The position numbers and the translations under genes are program-made. From Trileptium ribeirensis (lineage: Eukaryota; Nematoda; Enoplea; Enoplida; Thoracostomopsidae): DNA of 64,000 nt. Below the pieces are notes generated by a model, which was not told the DNA's origin, did not search any database, and saw only the letters and a program-made list of their open reading frames with translations. The stretch is from assembly GCA_030248225.1 (NCBI GenBank), contig JASANE010010120.1, positions 1 to 64,000 of the forward strand, given 5' to 3'. Below are positions 1 to 9,307 of the stretch, in pieces (positions within the stretch are counted from its first letter, which is position 1; each line of letters opens with the position of its first letter).

Positions 1-2362
1 TTTCCCGTAGAGAGCAACAATTGATGCTTTACCTTAAGAGATCGTAATACTAATGTGGCAGGATTGCACCAGAACGATAAAGCTATAATTATTTACAAGT
101 TGTCTGAAAATAGATAAAAGATATAACACATTAGCATTCAGAATCTAGCAGTCTTTTGAAACAGGCGACGTCTACGCTAACCATTTAACCAATAGTACCA
201 CATACGTGCCGAATGATTAAGTGCTAGAAAAACATGGTGTGGCCCTGCCACCCTAAGTACTTTGCAACGTGGCCTGCACCATCGAGTCATATATAAGTAA
301 CTCCAAGTAACCTACAAGTAAAGTAAAGAAAAACAACACCATCAGCTCCTGCTGGCTTGGTAACACACAAAATCATGTAGTAGAAATTTTATTACTTGAC
401 GTTAGCTGGAAATTTTTAAACATTATATAGGTACACTATTAGCACATAACAAAAGATTATATAGCAAAAACTTAACAAGAAAACCCGTGGCCTTATGCAC
501 CAGGTATAACATGGATAGCATATTTCTCACATAGTGATGTCTTAGCCTCGATCCAAAAGCTTCGCACTGCGTAACGAATTTACCTGTAACAATTTTTATA
601 AATTTTTGGATTTTTAACCAGTTTGGGACAATAGCGTGCGATCATGCATTATAGGATACATGTACCTTAAATCGTACTACCTGAAGTGTTTGTGTGTTTC
701 GTGAACCTGAAAAACTAAAGAATTTTATGTGTTAGTGTTAGGGACAAGTGACACAGGATTTTCCCTAAATAGAACGTGGGTGTTGGCCCATAGCTGCCAA
801 GCCCCCTAAGCGTGTAATTTCCCCGGCCTGTGCATTGGACCACCCCTAGGCGAGGCTTACGCTAAGACATAGTTCCGACAACTATGTCCCACCCTAAGGA
901 AGGTTTACAACGTCACAGCCTTCGACGATAGAGCAGCCCATGGTGTGGCAACCTGGGGTCCAACGGGTGGTAAAAGGTGCCGGAAAGGTAGAAAGACCAA
1001 TCCCACCCAGAGGTTCCCGTTTAAGGAATGGGCTGCCCCTTTTTCTGGTCTGCCTTATAACCCGGCTAGGGCTTACTATGCCTAGCACACCCGCCTCCTC
1101 GGCAGGGTCCAGAAATGCAGGTAACCTCCTGCAAAGTCACCGTGAGTGAACCTACATGTACTATATAATATGCGTGTGTAGGAAAAAGGAAAACATGAAT
1201 ACCGGGCGTGTGAGATGGGGCAACTATTAGGTAGTTCTAACAGGATGAGGCTAGCAACCCTATAGACCGTTTTAATTCGTGCGGACTGCTAAGTTCCTTG
1301 GGAATTTCCATCAACGTAACTTTGAAATTAGAAAAAAACAAAAACAAAAACAAAAAAACGTAGAAAAGGTCCAAATGCCAAAGCAGAAAAGAAACTTCGA
1401 ATCGAGCAGTCCTTAACAATACACGTTATATCCTCAATAAAAGCAATGTCGCAACTCCACCGAAGAAAAACGCTGCTTAACACGTAGAAGAAAATAATGA
1501 TAATAATAAAAAAAACACTAATAATACACCAAAACAAAATTCGCATCAGCAACATGCGTCGAATAACAAAACATAGTAATAATAATCTGCAACACATGTA
1601 CGTCGACTAATAATGATGAAACTAACAAAGTAGCTAGCCGTACACAACAGTAACCAATATTAGCTAACTAATTTTATTCATTAAACTTATCTTAGTATTA
1701 TTATTATATATTAAGAAATTCGGATGTCAGTTTTAGATTAAGAAAAAGGGTTATTTAGGGACAAATTAAAGGTATCCGTAGGAATTAAGTAGATTTTCGG
1801 GTGAGGAAAGTGTGGGTAGGACCCCAATGGATAATCCGAGAGGTTTCGCCACCATATAAAGTTGATAAAAGTCGAGTATTGGTATATTTGATCTTAGGAT
1901 AAAAATAGTGAAAATTAGGGAATTTTAAACCCGATGAAAATGGAATAATGGTGCGATTAAAGTGTTTTCAGCATAGGGAGAAGATAAAATGTAATCCCGC
2001 AATAAGGAAAAGTTGTACCCAAGTGGGGAAAATTTTGTAAATTTGATAGCAAAGTGAAAATATTGTAGTAAGTAAAATAGAGTGTCAAATCAGAGCATAG
2101 GGACATTATACTCCGACATAGGAGTAAATAGTGGGTTCACCCGAGTGGGGATAAGTGTGAACGTACCCATTATGGACTATAACCCACCCCACCGGGAGGA
2201 AATAATAATAAAACCAAGAGAAAGGTGTTATTTGAGTAAAAATGAATATCCCCCAGGGAAGGATAAGTAAGTTGACTATAATTTTGGAAATTTGGTCAAA
2301 ACCTATGAAATATTGTCTAGGAGGGAGGGAAATACAAGGTTGGACCTGCCCAAAAGTTGACA
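1..2362 (-). repeat. 3' LTR of element 1 (outer end cut by window start)
   Basis: Matches 17905-20267 base for base over long stretches. Differences seen are a 7-base loss in an A/C-rich run near 1331-1357, one A in a run near 1510, two substitutions near 1897-1902, one each near 2113, 2297 and 2323, and a ~10-base indel near 2257. Similarity stops after 2362, at the TG/CA end. The short ORFs inside are identical in both LTRs and show no domain; I do not consider them genes. Confidence 0.92.
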
Positions 2363-2380
2363 TCCCCCGGACCCGACTCC
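2363..2380 (-). promoter_or_regulatory. Polypurine tract next to the 3' LTR of element 1
   Basis: Read on the minus strand, the bases just before the LTR start TGTCAAC are GGGTCCGGGGGA. A G/A-rich tract in this place primes plus-strand DNA synthesis in LTR elements. It appears only beside the left LTR copy, as expected for a minus-oriented element. Confidence 0.7.
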
Positions 2381-3720
2381 TCAACGTCCCTGTTGAGTAT
2401 GTGATCTAAGGAGCAGGTTAATCTTGTATTTGAAATTTTTATTTCTATTCGATAGAAATTCATCTTATAGTAAACCCATATATATTAGAAACAAAGAATA
2501 ATCACCTGTTATACATTTTGAAAAACAATTAACAACGTCAGATATATAAAGCATCAACGAAATGATTATAATGAAACATAACATATTATGTGAACAAAAG
2601 TAAAATATTATGGCAGTAAAGGATTAATACTGAGCAAACATATTATACACCGTAAACAATTAATTAGCAAAGTTATTTAGACATAATGTTACATCAAACA
2701 TTGAATTACACAAAATAGTTACCCGAATCAATGATACAAAGCAATATGAAATTGGGTGAATTAGAAATTTTTAGTTCGTACTAGTTTAAAAACCCTTTTA
2801 GTTGAAATATAGAGAATGCTCTTATAGCCATAAAAATTTGTTACAAAGTTGTATTGATTAGTAAAATAAAGAAATTGGTTCTGTAAACCTAGATATAATT
2901 TATGAATGAAACTTAGTTGAAAACTGATATCGTGATTTTGGCTCTGCCTAGCCTGAAATTTATACAAGTTAATATTTAACCAAGATTGTATTATAACATA
3001 TTACAATATTGAATGCAAATAACACAACGAATTAGACATAAAATACGACATACCCTGATAATCGAGCTCGACACAATATTATAGAGGTAGGTACTTAGCG
3101 AAATTTACCACGAGTATATTGGAAATTCTTATAAGTTCTATAACTTTATGAGAACCAGTAGGTTTAGAAATAATTTTAACATAAATTTTCCTGAAAAATC
3201 AATTAATCCAAGTTGATGTTAAGTTAAAATTCCGTATTATCCCGAATAAAAGTTTGATTTTTATTCCCCCCAAAGCGGAACCGGATGTTGGGCTTTAGGT
3301 TATTTTGAAATAAAAAGATGACCCAATGACTTTTCTGATAAGAAAAATGAAATTTGTTATAAATTCTGTTTCAAAAATTCAGTTTTACGTAAATTTTATC
3401 TCAGTTTAGATGATCTCATAGTAAGCATTTTCCTATTACCACGCAATTATCAAATTATATATACCCATTCTATTTGTACAAAAGAAACATGAGTAACGTT
3501 AATGATGACTATATAAAAAAATATAAGCTTGATTCATCACAATTAATGTCCATTTCTTCATTCTTCTTTTGGCACATCGTGAAGAAATGAAGTGTTAACA
3601 ACACAGTGTTCATTGGTGATATAAAGCAAATTGTCGATAATTGTTACTACAGTAAAAAGTCGAATCCGGAACATAATCACTAATAGTTACAAATTATTAT
3701 TGCTATTAAGATTTTATCAA
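2363..3720. other. Non-coding 3' region of element 1
   Basis: AT-rich stretch of about 1.36 kb between the end of the last ORF and the 3' LTR. The only structure I see is a short inverted repeat (CTCAAC/GTTGAG) near 2381-2397 beside the purine tract. No coding potential. Confidence 0.6.
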
Positions 3721-5430
3721 TTATTGATGATTGTAGACGCCCCATTCAGCATTTGGCATTTCCGGTAGCGGTTGATCCAGAGAGGCGAATATACCGAAAT
3801 CGTTCTGATTGATACGCCGAATCTGCTCAGGTAGATAACTAATCGGCCGCAAATAGTGTTCAGGCGCCAAATAAGGTGGAGCGCCGAAGCTCGATAAACA
3901 AGATCGATATCCCGCGTATAGACGACGCATACGATTGTCCGCACCATCGACCTGTGCCGCAAAAAAACGATGAAATTGACGTTGATGTTGCTGCCAGAAT
4001 GGCTCAATGCGCGCACGTCGACGATTAGCAGTATTCAGCCATTGATTTCGCTCCGGATGAGTATGCATCACGGGTTCCTGCAAAAGACGAATTTGAATGT
4101 CCAGCTTCTCTAGTGTGCTACGAACCCTTTCCAAAGCATCCCCGAGTTGTGGTCCGAATCGTTCATACCAAGCTCGAACCTTTCGTCTAATGCGAGATTT
4201 ATACACGTTTTTCGGATGTTGCTCTAACGCCGTCATCTGTCGATTCATTTCGCTGAGATTGAACAGCAATAAGATTGGAAACGGGGTCCGATGCATGACT
4301 TTGGTAATGTTCAATGTTTTACTATAAAAATTAAACCGAATTTGACTCGCGAGCGCTTGTAGAACGACTTGGTAGATTTGATTCGCTCCCGGTTTCGTTA
4401 GTTTCGTTTGGAAATATTGAAACGCTGTAAGCCCTACTCGCTCGATAACCTCGATGTAGTCGATAGTTCTGACTGGTTGTGGCAACTCCGCTGCCAATTG
4501 GAAGAAACGCACTTGAAGCTGATTGAAGTACTCCCTTTCCGTCCGTATAAAAGCATTTGGAGTATACCTTGGTCGCCACTGTATTAACTCCGGTAGCAGT
4601 GGTTGATACCGTAATTCTTCTGCGCCAGGTTGTTCTGTATAATCCGATAACCAGATAGCATCAGAGGCTGCAACGGTGACCATATCAGTACCCGAATCCT
4701 CTTCCGGCAATGCAAATCCTCGTATTTCCTCCTCCGGTGATGAACAAGGCGCTGACGTCGGAGAACCGTAGAAACTATAGACACGTTGTTGTGTCCCTGG
4801 TTCGGCCACCCTTTGAGGAATTGTGATTTTTCCGAGGTGAGTTCGCAACGTCGATGCTGGTCGTTGTGTAGTGAACGGTTGCGTACCTCGAGAAACTTGC
4901 GAATCTTCGCGGATAGTCGTTCGTCGTTCCCGTTTTCCGAATTCCACACGTGCAAGAATCCGCTTAGCTCGTTCCACCGGATCAGTTGTTTTACCGACTA
5001 CCATTATGTCCGGACGTGCTGGCTGTTTGCCTGAAGCGGACGGAGCACCGACAGCATCTTCATCCGAAGTAGAAGTCGATTCATCCCGAGATTCAGAGGA
5101 AGACTGACGTCGTCGCTTGACTTCCCTAGATCGTTTTTGCTTTTCAGCTCCGGTAACAGCTGAAATTTCATCGCACTGCACCATCATGTCTGCAGTGACA
5201 GGTCGCGCCTGTAGAGTAAAAATTTGCGTTGCTTGATCTTGAATACGCTCTTCCAGCGTCGTGATGCGAGCGCGATACTGATATATACTCTCTTGCATTG
5301 TTTCGTTTTGACGCTGCAAACGCGTCATTCCTTGTTGAGAGTGCGTATTCTCCGTTTGTGAATCGCGCAAAGCTTGTTCCAGTTCCGCGTTACGTCGCTC
5401 ATTTACAGCATTGACTTGCTGTAGCTGTAC
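3721..5430 (-). CDS. Element 1 last ORF: coiled-coil protein of unknown function (C-terminal part of the post-pol reading frame)
   Basis: Open frame of about 570 codons on the minus strand ending with TGA/TAA-type termination at 3721, in the same frame as the pieces at 5431-5814, 5815-6102 and 6103-6696. It directly follows an in-frame TAA (5433-5431) and has no convincing ATG of its own, so it is probably the C-terminal part of a longer protein. The first ~80 residues are Gln/Glu/Arg-rich with heptad spacing (coiled coil); a Lys/Arg/Ser-rich linker (KQKRSREVKRRRQSSSESRD) could be a nuclear localisation signal; the last ~270 residues are helical, rich in Gln, Arg and aromatic residues, and match no family I recognise. 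No signal peptide or membrane segment, so it does not look like an envelope protein. Composition matches the element's other ORFs. Confidence 0.7.
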   Translation of the reverse strand, partial: VQLQQVNAVNERRNAELEQALRDSQTENTHSQQGMTRLQRQNETMQESIYQYRARITTLEERIQDQATQIFTLQARPVTADMMVQCDEISAVTGAEKQKRSREVKRRRQSSSESRDESTSTSDEDAVGAPSASGKQPARPDIMVVGKTTDPVERAKRILARVEFGKRERRTTIREDSQVSRGTQPFTTQRPASTLRTHLGKITIPQRVAEPGTQQRVYSFYGSPTSAPCSSPEEEIRGFALPEEDSGTDMVTVAASDAIWLSDYTEQPGAEELRYQPLLPELIQWRPRYTPNAFIRTEREYFNQLQVRFFQLAAELPQPVRTIDYIEVIERVGLTAFQYFQTKLTKPGANQIYQVVLQALASQIRFNFYSKTLNITKVMHRTPFPILLLFNLSEMNRQMTALEQHPKNVYKSRIRRKVRAWYERFGPQLGDALERVRSTLEKLDIQIRLLQEPVMHTHPERNQWLNTANRRRARIEPFWQQHQRQFHRFFAAQVDGADNRMRRLYAGYRSCLSSFGAPPYLAPEHYLRPISYLPEQIRRINQNDFGIFASLDQPLPEMPNAEWGVYNHQ

Positions 5431-5814
5431 TTATTCCGCTTGTACGCGAATCATTTGTTCTTCATCACTGCGACATATCGTCGGTACTGTTCGAATGGCA
5501 TTATCAGGCATGGTCCAAGTAGTAGGTCTTGTGCACTCTGGCATATCTGCTTGAAGTCGAAATTTAGCAAAACCTTGTTGTCGACGTGATCGAAAAGTAC
5601 GACTGATCGGTATATCGACATTGTCTATCTCCGGAGTTCCCGCATGGATTTCCGTATGACCATCATCGTTCAGCATACGTCGTATCGGAATAGATAACTC
5701 CAACGCAGTTGAACAGCCGGTATGGTAATCTTGTCCACCGCAACAATCGGTGGTAGCGTGATCTGGGCATAACAGTTTATGACAATGTAAACACTGTACG
5801 TATGGCACAGCCAC
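5431..5814 (-). pseudogene. Element 1 Cys/His-rich segment 2 (same frame, between two in-frame stops)
   Basis: A 127-codon open stretch between an in-frame TGA (5817-5815) and TAA (5433-5431). It starts with a Cys/His cluster, C-x2-C-x4-C-x2-H (residues QCLHCHKLLCPDH) followed by CC and H-x3-C, very like the cluster in the preceding segment, so it looks like the second of two tandem zinc-binding units. The rest is Arg/Pro/Thr-rich. The start used by a six-frame translation is GTG right after a stop, so this is not an independent gene. The simplest reading is one long ORF interrupted by point stops; readthrough is possible but unsupported. Confidence 0.6.
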
Positions 5815-6102
5815 TCAGATATCACGCAAAATGTGCTTCGCTTTACTCCATACCCATCGCCCGAAAACACAATGCCCAATCGCTGTTGATCGAGAATGGC
5901 ATCCATGTTCTGTGATATGCCCACGACAAAAATTCAACCGACAATGTGCACACGTGAAAATAGACATTCGTTGGCAAGTGACCGTTTGACATCTTATATT
6001 GGTTTCCACCGGCCACGTCGGCTGCCGTCTAATAACGAACAAAGGTTCGTATTGACCATGATCGCCAATAAAGTCCTGTAACCCACTTCGCTGGAAATTC
6101 AT
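5815..6102 (-). pseudogene. Element 1 Cys/His-rich segment 1
   Basis: A 95-codon stretch in the same frame as 6103-6696, 5431-5814 and 3721-5430, beginning at ATG just after a TAG. It holds a compact Cys/His cluster: C-x4-C, then FTCAHCRLNFCRGH (C-x2-C-x4-C-x2-H), x3-H-x-C. This spacing resembles small zinc-binding modules of the B-box/AN1/UBP type, but I cannot assign a family. An alternative frame (6238-6029) looks coding just upstream, so the transition near 6080 is probably a frameshift in one long post-pol protein. Confidence 0.55.
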
Positions 6103-6696
6103 CTAAATATTCGATGACTGGCCAACAACGGTATCTCCCATCGGAACTTGCCCGGACGAATAAGTAGTTGGTGCACAGAGTGGCATTATCCAATCCGAAG
6201 TTGTAGTGAGGCACGTTGTTGCCGTCGACTGTGTCCAAGTATGCACAGGTGGTGGAACTGTAAACGCCAAAGTAGTACCCAATGGTCCCACTATCGAAGG
6301 CACTAATGTAGTAACATCAGCCGAAGGTAACGACGGTTGTTGCACCGATATCGTTAAGGGTTCCCAGATTGGGTTCAATTGCTCGGGTTGAATGCTAGTT
6401 GCTACCACCGTTTCCGTAACCGCGACAGCGTGGCCGGATGCGGAGCTAGTCGCCGGTTCCAAATACGTTTGGTAATCTGCAGCCAACGTCTCTGTCTCAA
6501 ACCACCGATCAATGTAAGCTGGTGAATTCATTGCGCTGACTGACGTCGGTGTCGTATCTTTTGCCGAAATGATGTGGCCCATCTGTTGTGATGGTGGCAC
6601 CATTTGAGGTATTGGCTGACTGAGTAACCTCAGCTTCCGTAATCTGCTCCGTAATACGTACTGCCGCAATAGCGTCTTGTAATTGTTCAGCCCCAA
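6103..6696 (-). pseudogene. Element 1 Ser/Thr/Pro-rich linker segment
   Basis: About 197 codons in the frame shared with the downstream Cys/His-rich and coiled-coil segments; it overlaps the 3' end of the exonuclease ORF in a different frame. The exonuclease ORF's low-complexity tail and this segment have the same Ser/Thr/Pro/Val composition, and good coding character appears to pass from one frame to the other near 6590. I infer that exonuclease, linker, zinc-like modules and coiled coil once formed one polyprotein of about 1500 residues. From ~6240 to 6080 the third frame (ORF 6238-6029, with residues GRYRCWPVIEYLDEFP) looks better. No recognisable domain. Confidence 0.5.
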
Positions 6697-8344
6697 CGAT
6701 CGTAGTTCCCATTGTATCAGCCAGCGGCGACTGAACGGTCACATCGCTTGACTGCACTGTCACTGAGGGTACAACCGTCGACGTGGGAGTAACTGATGGC
6801 TCCGATAAATTCGGTTGGGTTGCCGCAGATGTACTTTCCTCGACCGACTCGTCTTGCCCTATCACCTCGTCCACAATCTCCACATCGGGACTAGATTCCT
6901 CCGAAAAAGTTTGCTGTTGCGCACGTTGCTGCACTCGTTCTCGTTGTTCTTCTACATGATAGGCATAATCCGATAAAATTGTCGGTACTACGCCAAAACG
7001 TCGTCGCTGATCCTCGATTACTCCGTATCGTAGCGATGCATTGATGATATTGCTTTTCTCTTTCGTTAAGCGAACACCGTGCAGGTTGAAATCAGGTCGT
7101 GGCAACTCCCAAGCATTCCGATATTTAGCAGCTACGGCGCTCCAACGTATCTGTTCTGAAGTATCCAACGCCGAATACATATATTTGATGTCCAGTTCAT
7201 CTGGATCACGGACATAAATCATCGGATAGGATTGATGAAAATTTAAATCCTTGCAGGTCCGTTGACATAGCTCGAAAAATTTTGGCATAAAACCTGCTTC
7301 CACATCTGGATACTGTTTCGCTTTTTGAAAACTGAATTCGATTTGTGGCATTTTCAAATAATCCATCGGCAAAAATGTCCATATCAAATCTTTCATCCAT
7401 TCCTGCACATCTTCGACTGTTCTTATTCCTCCATCCATAGTTGAACGTTCTTCGGCTGCCATGATCGCTAAATCAGGTATTAAGGCATCCATTGCAGCGT
7501 ATACTATGAATTCACGATACGATACTCGTTTTCGTGGAGCCGTCTGCCGATATTCCTTAACTTTCCTTTTGTATTCCTTAGGTGGTGGCGGAAAATAGTT
7601 GTAGATAGTTTCACCAAACGATCGCATTGCTATTTCTCCCCAGGGAGTCATTGCAGGTCGTTCCTGGTACAGCGTTTGTCGAAACTGTTCATCCAGTCGA
7701 TTGCTTTTCGGCGCATACTGCTCGTGTTCATACTCCATCTTCAAAGCTTGAAGATCGAGCCAATGATCCGCTTTCAGTGGTAGCTTCCCACGCAGCACTT
7801 CGAGACGTGACAAATAATGCCGATCGCAATGGCCAGCCCACGTAATAATATACAGGGTTTCGTCTTCCAGAAACTGACGCAAGGAGTGCGATATGGTAAG
7901 GTAAAAAGCAATCAAGTCGATGAAGACAACTAAGCCTTCCATCGTAGCCAACTGGATTGTGGCAGCAAAACCCTGCTTTACTCCGAGTCGAGTCATATTT
8001 CGGACGTTAAACCAAGACTTGGATAAAAACGGTGCCACACGTCCGTAACGCGAACGTCGTGGATAACGTGTTGCCAATGTTACTCCGATACCGAGATCAT
8101 CCTGGCTTAGCAAATCCCGTGCGTTTTCATCCTTCAACCACTGTGGTATTTGGAACGCTTCACTGTCTAGACCGAAGATATTCCAGCTAGATTCCCTCAG
8201 CAATGCCAATGCCATGTCCAACTGAGGTTGAGTGCGTACACAGATGACCATCCGTGCCAAACCAAGTCGACGATAGAACAGTCGAGCGTACGTAATAATC
8301 TCGATTTGATTTTTGGTGCGCTCTTTGATAGTTGTATCCACCAA
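6509..8344 (-). CDS. Element 1 ORF3: DEDDy-type 3'-5' exonuclease (RNase D/WRN-like)
   Basis: 611 residues. The exonuclease domain spans about residues 30-295 and has all signature motifs: Exo I in IFGLDSEAF (D60, E62), Exo II in ITWAGHCDRHYL (D174) after a typical IQLAT...FIDL strand, a following WLDLQAL segment, and Exo III in VYAAMDALIPDL (Y282, D286; the Y-x3-D form that defines DEDDy enzymes). Family knowledge: two-metal-ion 3'-5' hydrolysis of RNA or single-stranded DNA. The region 300-470 is helical and unassigned; 470-611 is Gln/Ser/Thr/Glu-rich and runs into a frameshift. The start taken here is TTG; the frame is open to 8373, with no ATG before residue 32, and begins just after an AG that could be a splice acceptor. 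It lies where retroviruses carry env. Analogous ORF3s are described in bdelloid rotifer LTR and Athena elements. Confidence 0.85.
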   Translation of the reverse strand: MVDTTIKERTKNQIEIITYARLFYRRLGLARMVICVRTQPQLDMALALLRESSWNIFGLDSEAFQIPQWLKDENARDLLSQDDLGIGVTLATRYPRRSRYGRVAPFLSKSWFNVRNMTRLGVKQGFAATIQLATMEGLVVFIDLIAFYLTISHSLRQFLEDETLYIITWAGHCDRHYLSRLEVLRGKLPLKADHWLDLQALKMEYEHEQYAPKSNRLDEQFRQTLYQERPAMTPWGEIAMRSFGETIYNYFPPPPKEYKRKVKEYRQTAPRKRVSYREFIVYAAMDALIPDLAIMAAEERSTMDGGIRTVEDVQEWMKDLIWTFLPMDYLKMPQIEFSFQKAKQYPDVEAGFMPKFFELCQRTCKDLNFHQSYPMIYVRDPDELDIKYMYSALDTSEQIRWSAVAAKYRNAWELPRPDFNLHGVRLTKEKSNIINASLRYGVIEDQRRRFGVVPTILSDYAYHVEEQRERVQQRAQQQTFSEESSPDVEIVDEVIGQDESVEESTSAATQPNLSEPSVTPTSTVVPSVTVQSSDVTVQSPLADTMGTTIVGAEQLQDAIAAVRITEQITEAEVTQSANTSNGATITTDGPHHFGKRYDTDVSQRNEFTSLH

Positions 8345-8373
8345 CTCCGCCGATCTAGAACAAATATACGCCT

Positions 8374-8933
8374 ATGATTATACAAATTACAGCATTTCGC
8401 TTGGCACGAGGCATAATAAATAAAAATATTACTTCAAATGAGCATTTCAAGTGCAATTTACGTAGAACATCGCTAATTTAATATATAAATTTGAAACAGC
8501 CACAATCGAAATTATAGCGTTTGGACAAATCTTGTCTAAGAGTTCATTTTATAATGTTGAAGGAAGGACTCCTGAATCAAGTGACCAGTATTTGTAATAT
8601 AGAATGTTCCGAATTGGCTTTAGTAATGGGGATACCCAATATCACATATTAAATCAACCGTAGTAAAAATTGAGAAGCGATATCAATGGTTACAAAATTT
8701 GTCATTCCGCATGACTTTACACTTGTTGTAATACCATGTCTCATATAATTTGTCTCAAAATCCAAATATGTCATAGCATAACTCCATTATAACAACTGCC
8801 GTGGTCACAATCATAGCAACTTTAAATCCTGAATTTGGCTAAACAAAAATTTACCAAATACCATTTAGCAAAATTTAAAAAGTTATTAGAATACCTATTA
8901 CGAATAAATGCGAAAATTATATCAACAAAGTCG
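8374..8933 (-). other. Spacer between integrase/PHD tail and exonuclease ORF, with candidate splice acceptor
   Basis: 560 AT-rich bases without coding potential. On the minus strand it ends ...TATAATCATAG directly before the exonuclease frame opens (8373). An AG at that place, and the lack of an early ATG, fit a spliced subgenomic message as used for retroviral env. The pyrimidine tract is poor, so this is tentative. Confidence 0.3.
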
Positions 8934-9130
8934 CTACAATTGTGTTCCCACACTACACTCAGCACAAAACCATTGTTCGGATACCGTTGGTAATTTATTA
9001 AGCCCTACACAATCTAAATGAAACCAATGAGGTTCGGAATGAGCCCCATCGCAAGCTACCCATTCATTTAGACGCCGTGGTTTATTTTTACCAGGTACTT
9101 TAGTGCATTAACTTGATGACAAACCCTACA
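8934..9130 (-). CDS. PHD finger at the C terminus of element 1 integrase (frame-shifted)
   Basis: Minus strand. The first pair of zinc ligands (LCRVCHQ, codons 9130-9119) lies in the frame of the 9307-9068 ORF; a shift near 9100 moves to the frame that encodes RRLNEWVACDGAHSE, PHWFHLDCVGL, and finally WFCAEC, ending at TAG 8934. The order C-x2-C, CD, WFH-x2-CVGL, W-x-C-x2-C is the PHD-finger signature, with the invariant Trp before the His. The fourth ligand, normally Cys, is absent; a His (in GAH or PH) may replace it. PHD fingers read histone H3 tails, so this is probably a chromatin tether in the place where chromoviruses have a chromodomain. A decayed PHD also follows the integrase of element 2. 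Confidence 0.78.
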
Positions 9131-9307
9131 AAGATCTCTAATTTTAGGGTTGGTAGGCATTTTACCTTGTAAATAACTTAGGTATTGTTCTATATTACCT
9201 AGATATAATTTCACCATATCCTTGTGGACTAGTAAATCCCGACCCCGTGGTTGATTAATTTCCCGAATTTCTAGATTATGACCATCCACCCGTTCTACCC
9301 TATACAA
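9068..9307 (-). CDS. Element 1 integrase C-terminal segment (GPY/F-like) in shifted frame
   Basis: Continues the integrase after a +1 shift at an A7 run (plus strand T7, 9358-9364). The sequence LYRVERVDGHNLEIREINQPR...LLVHKDMVKLYLG is the usual end of a gypsy integrase, the small beta-barrel/GPY-F region that binds DNA, followed by a linker and the first two PHD cysteines. The stop at 9068 is reached only because of a second, opposite shift near 9100; together the two shifts restore the original pol frame. Either two recent indels or assembly errors in a homopolymer explain this; a programmed shift is less likely. Confidence 0.7.
   Translation of the reverse strand: MYRVERVDGHNLEIREINQPRGRDLLVHKDMVKLYLGNIEQYLSYLQGKMPTNPKIRDLCRVCHQVNALKYLVKINHGV

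Noticed and set aside
894..1149. Short ORFs on both strands in the LTR, repeated identically at 18798-19053
   Set aside because: Identical because the LTRs are copies; composition not protein-like and both strands are open by chance.
1328..1597. Hydrophobic 89-aa ORF (minus strand) in the LTR as a membrane protein
   Set aside because: It comes from translated T-rich runs and is broken in the other LTR copy.
3721..8344. Post-pol ORFs of element 1 as an envelope glycoprotein
   Set aside because: No signal peptide, membrane segment, fusion peptide or glycoprotein-like Cys pattern; the motifs are those of an exonuclease, zinc modules and a coiled coil.
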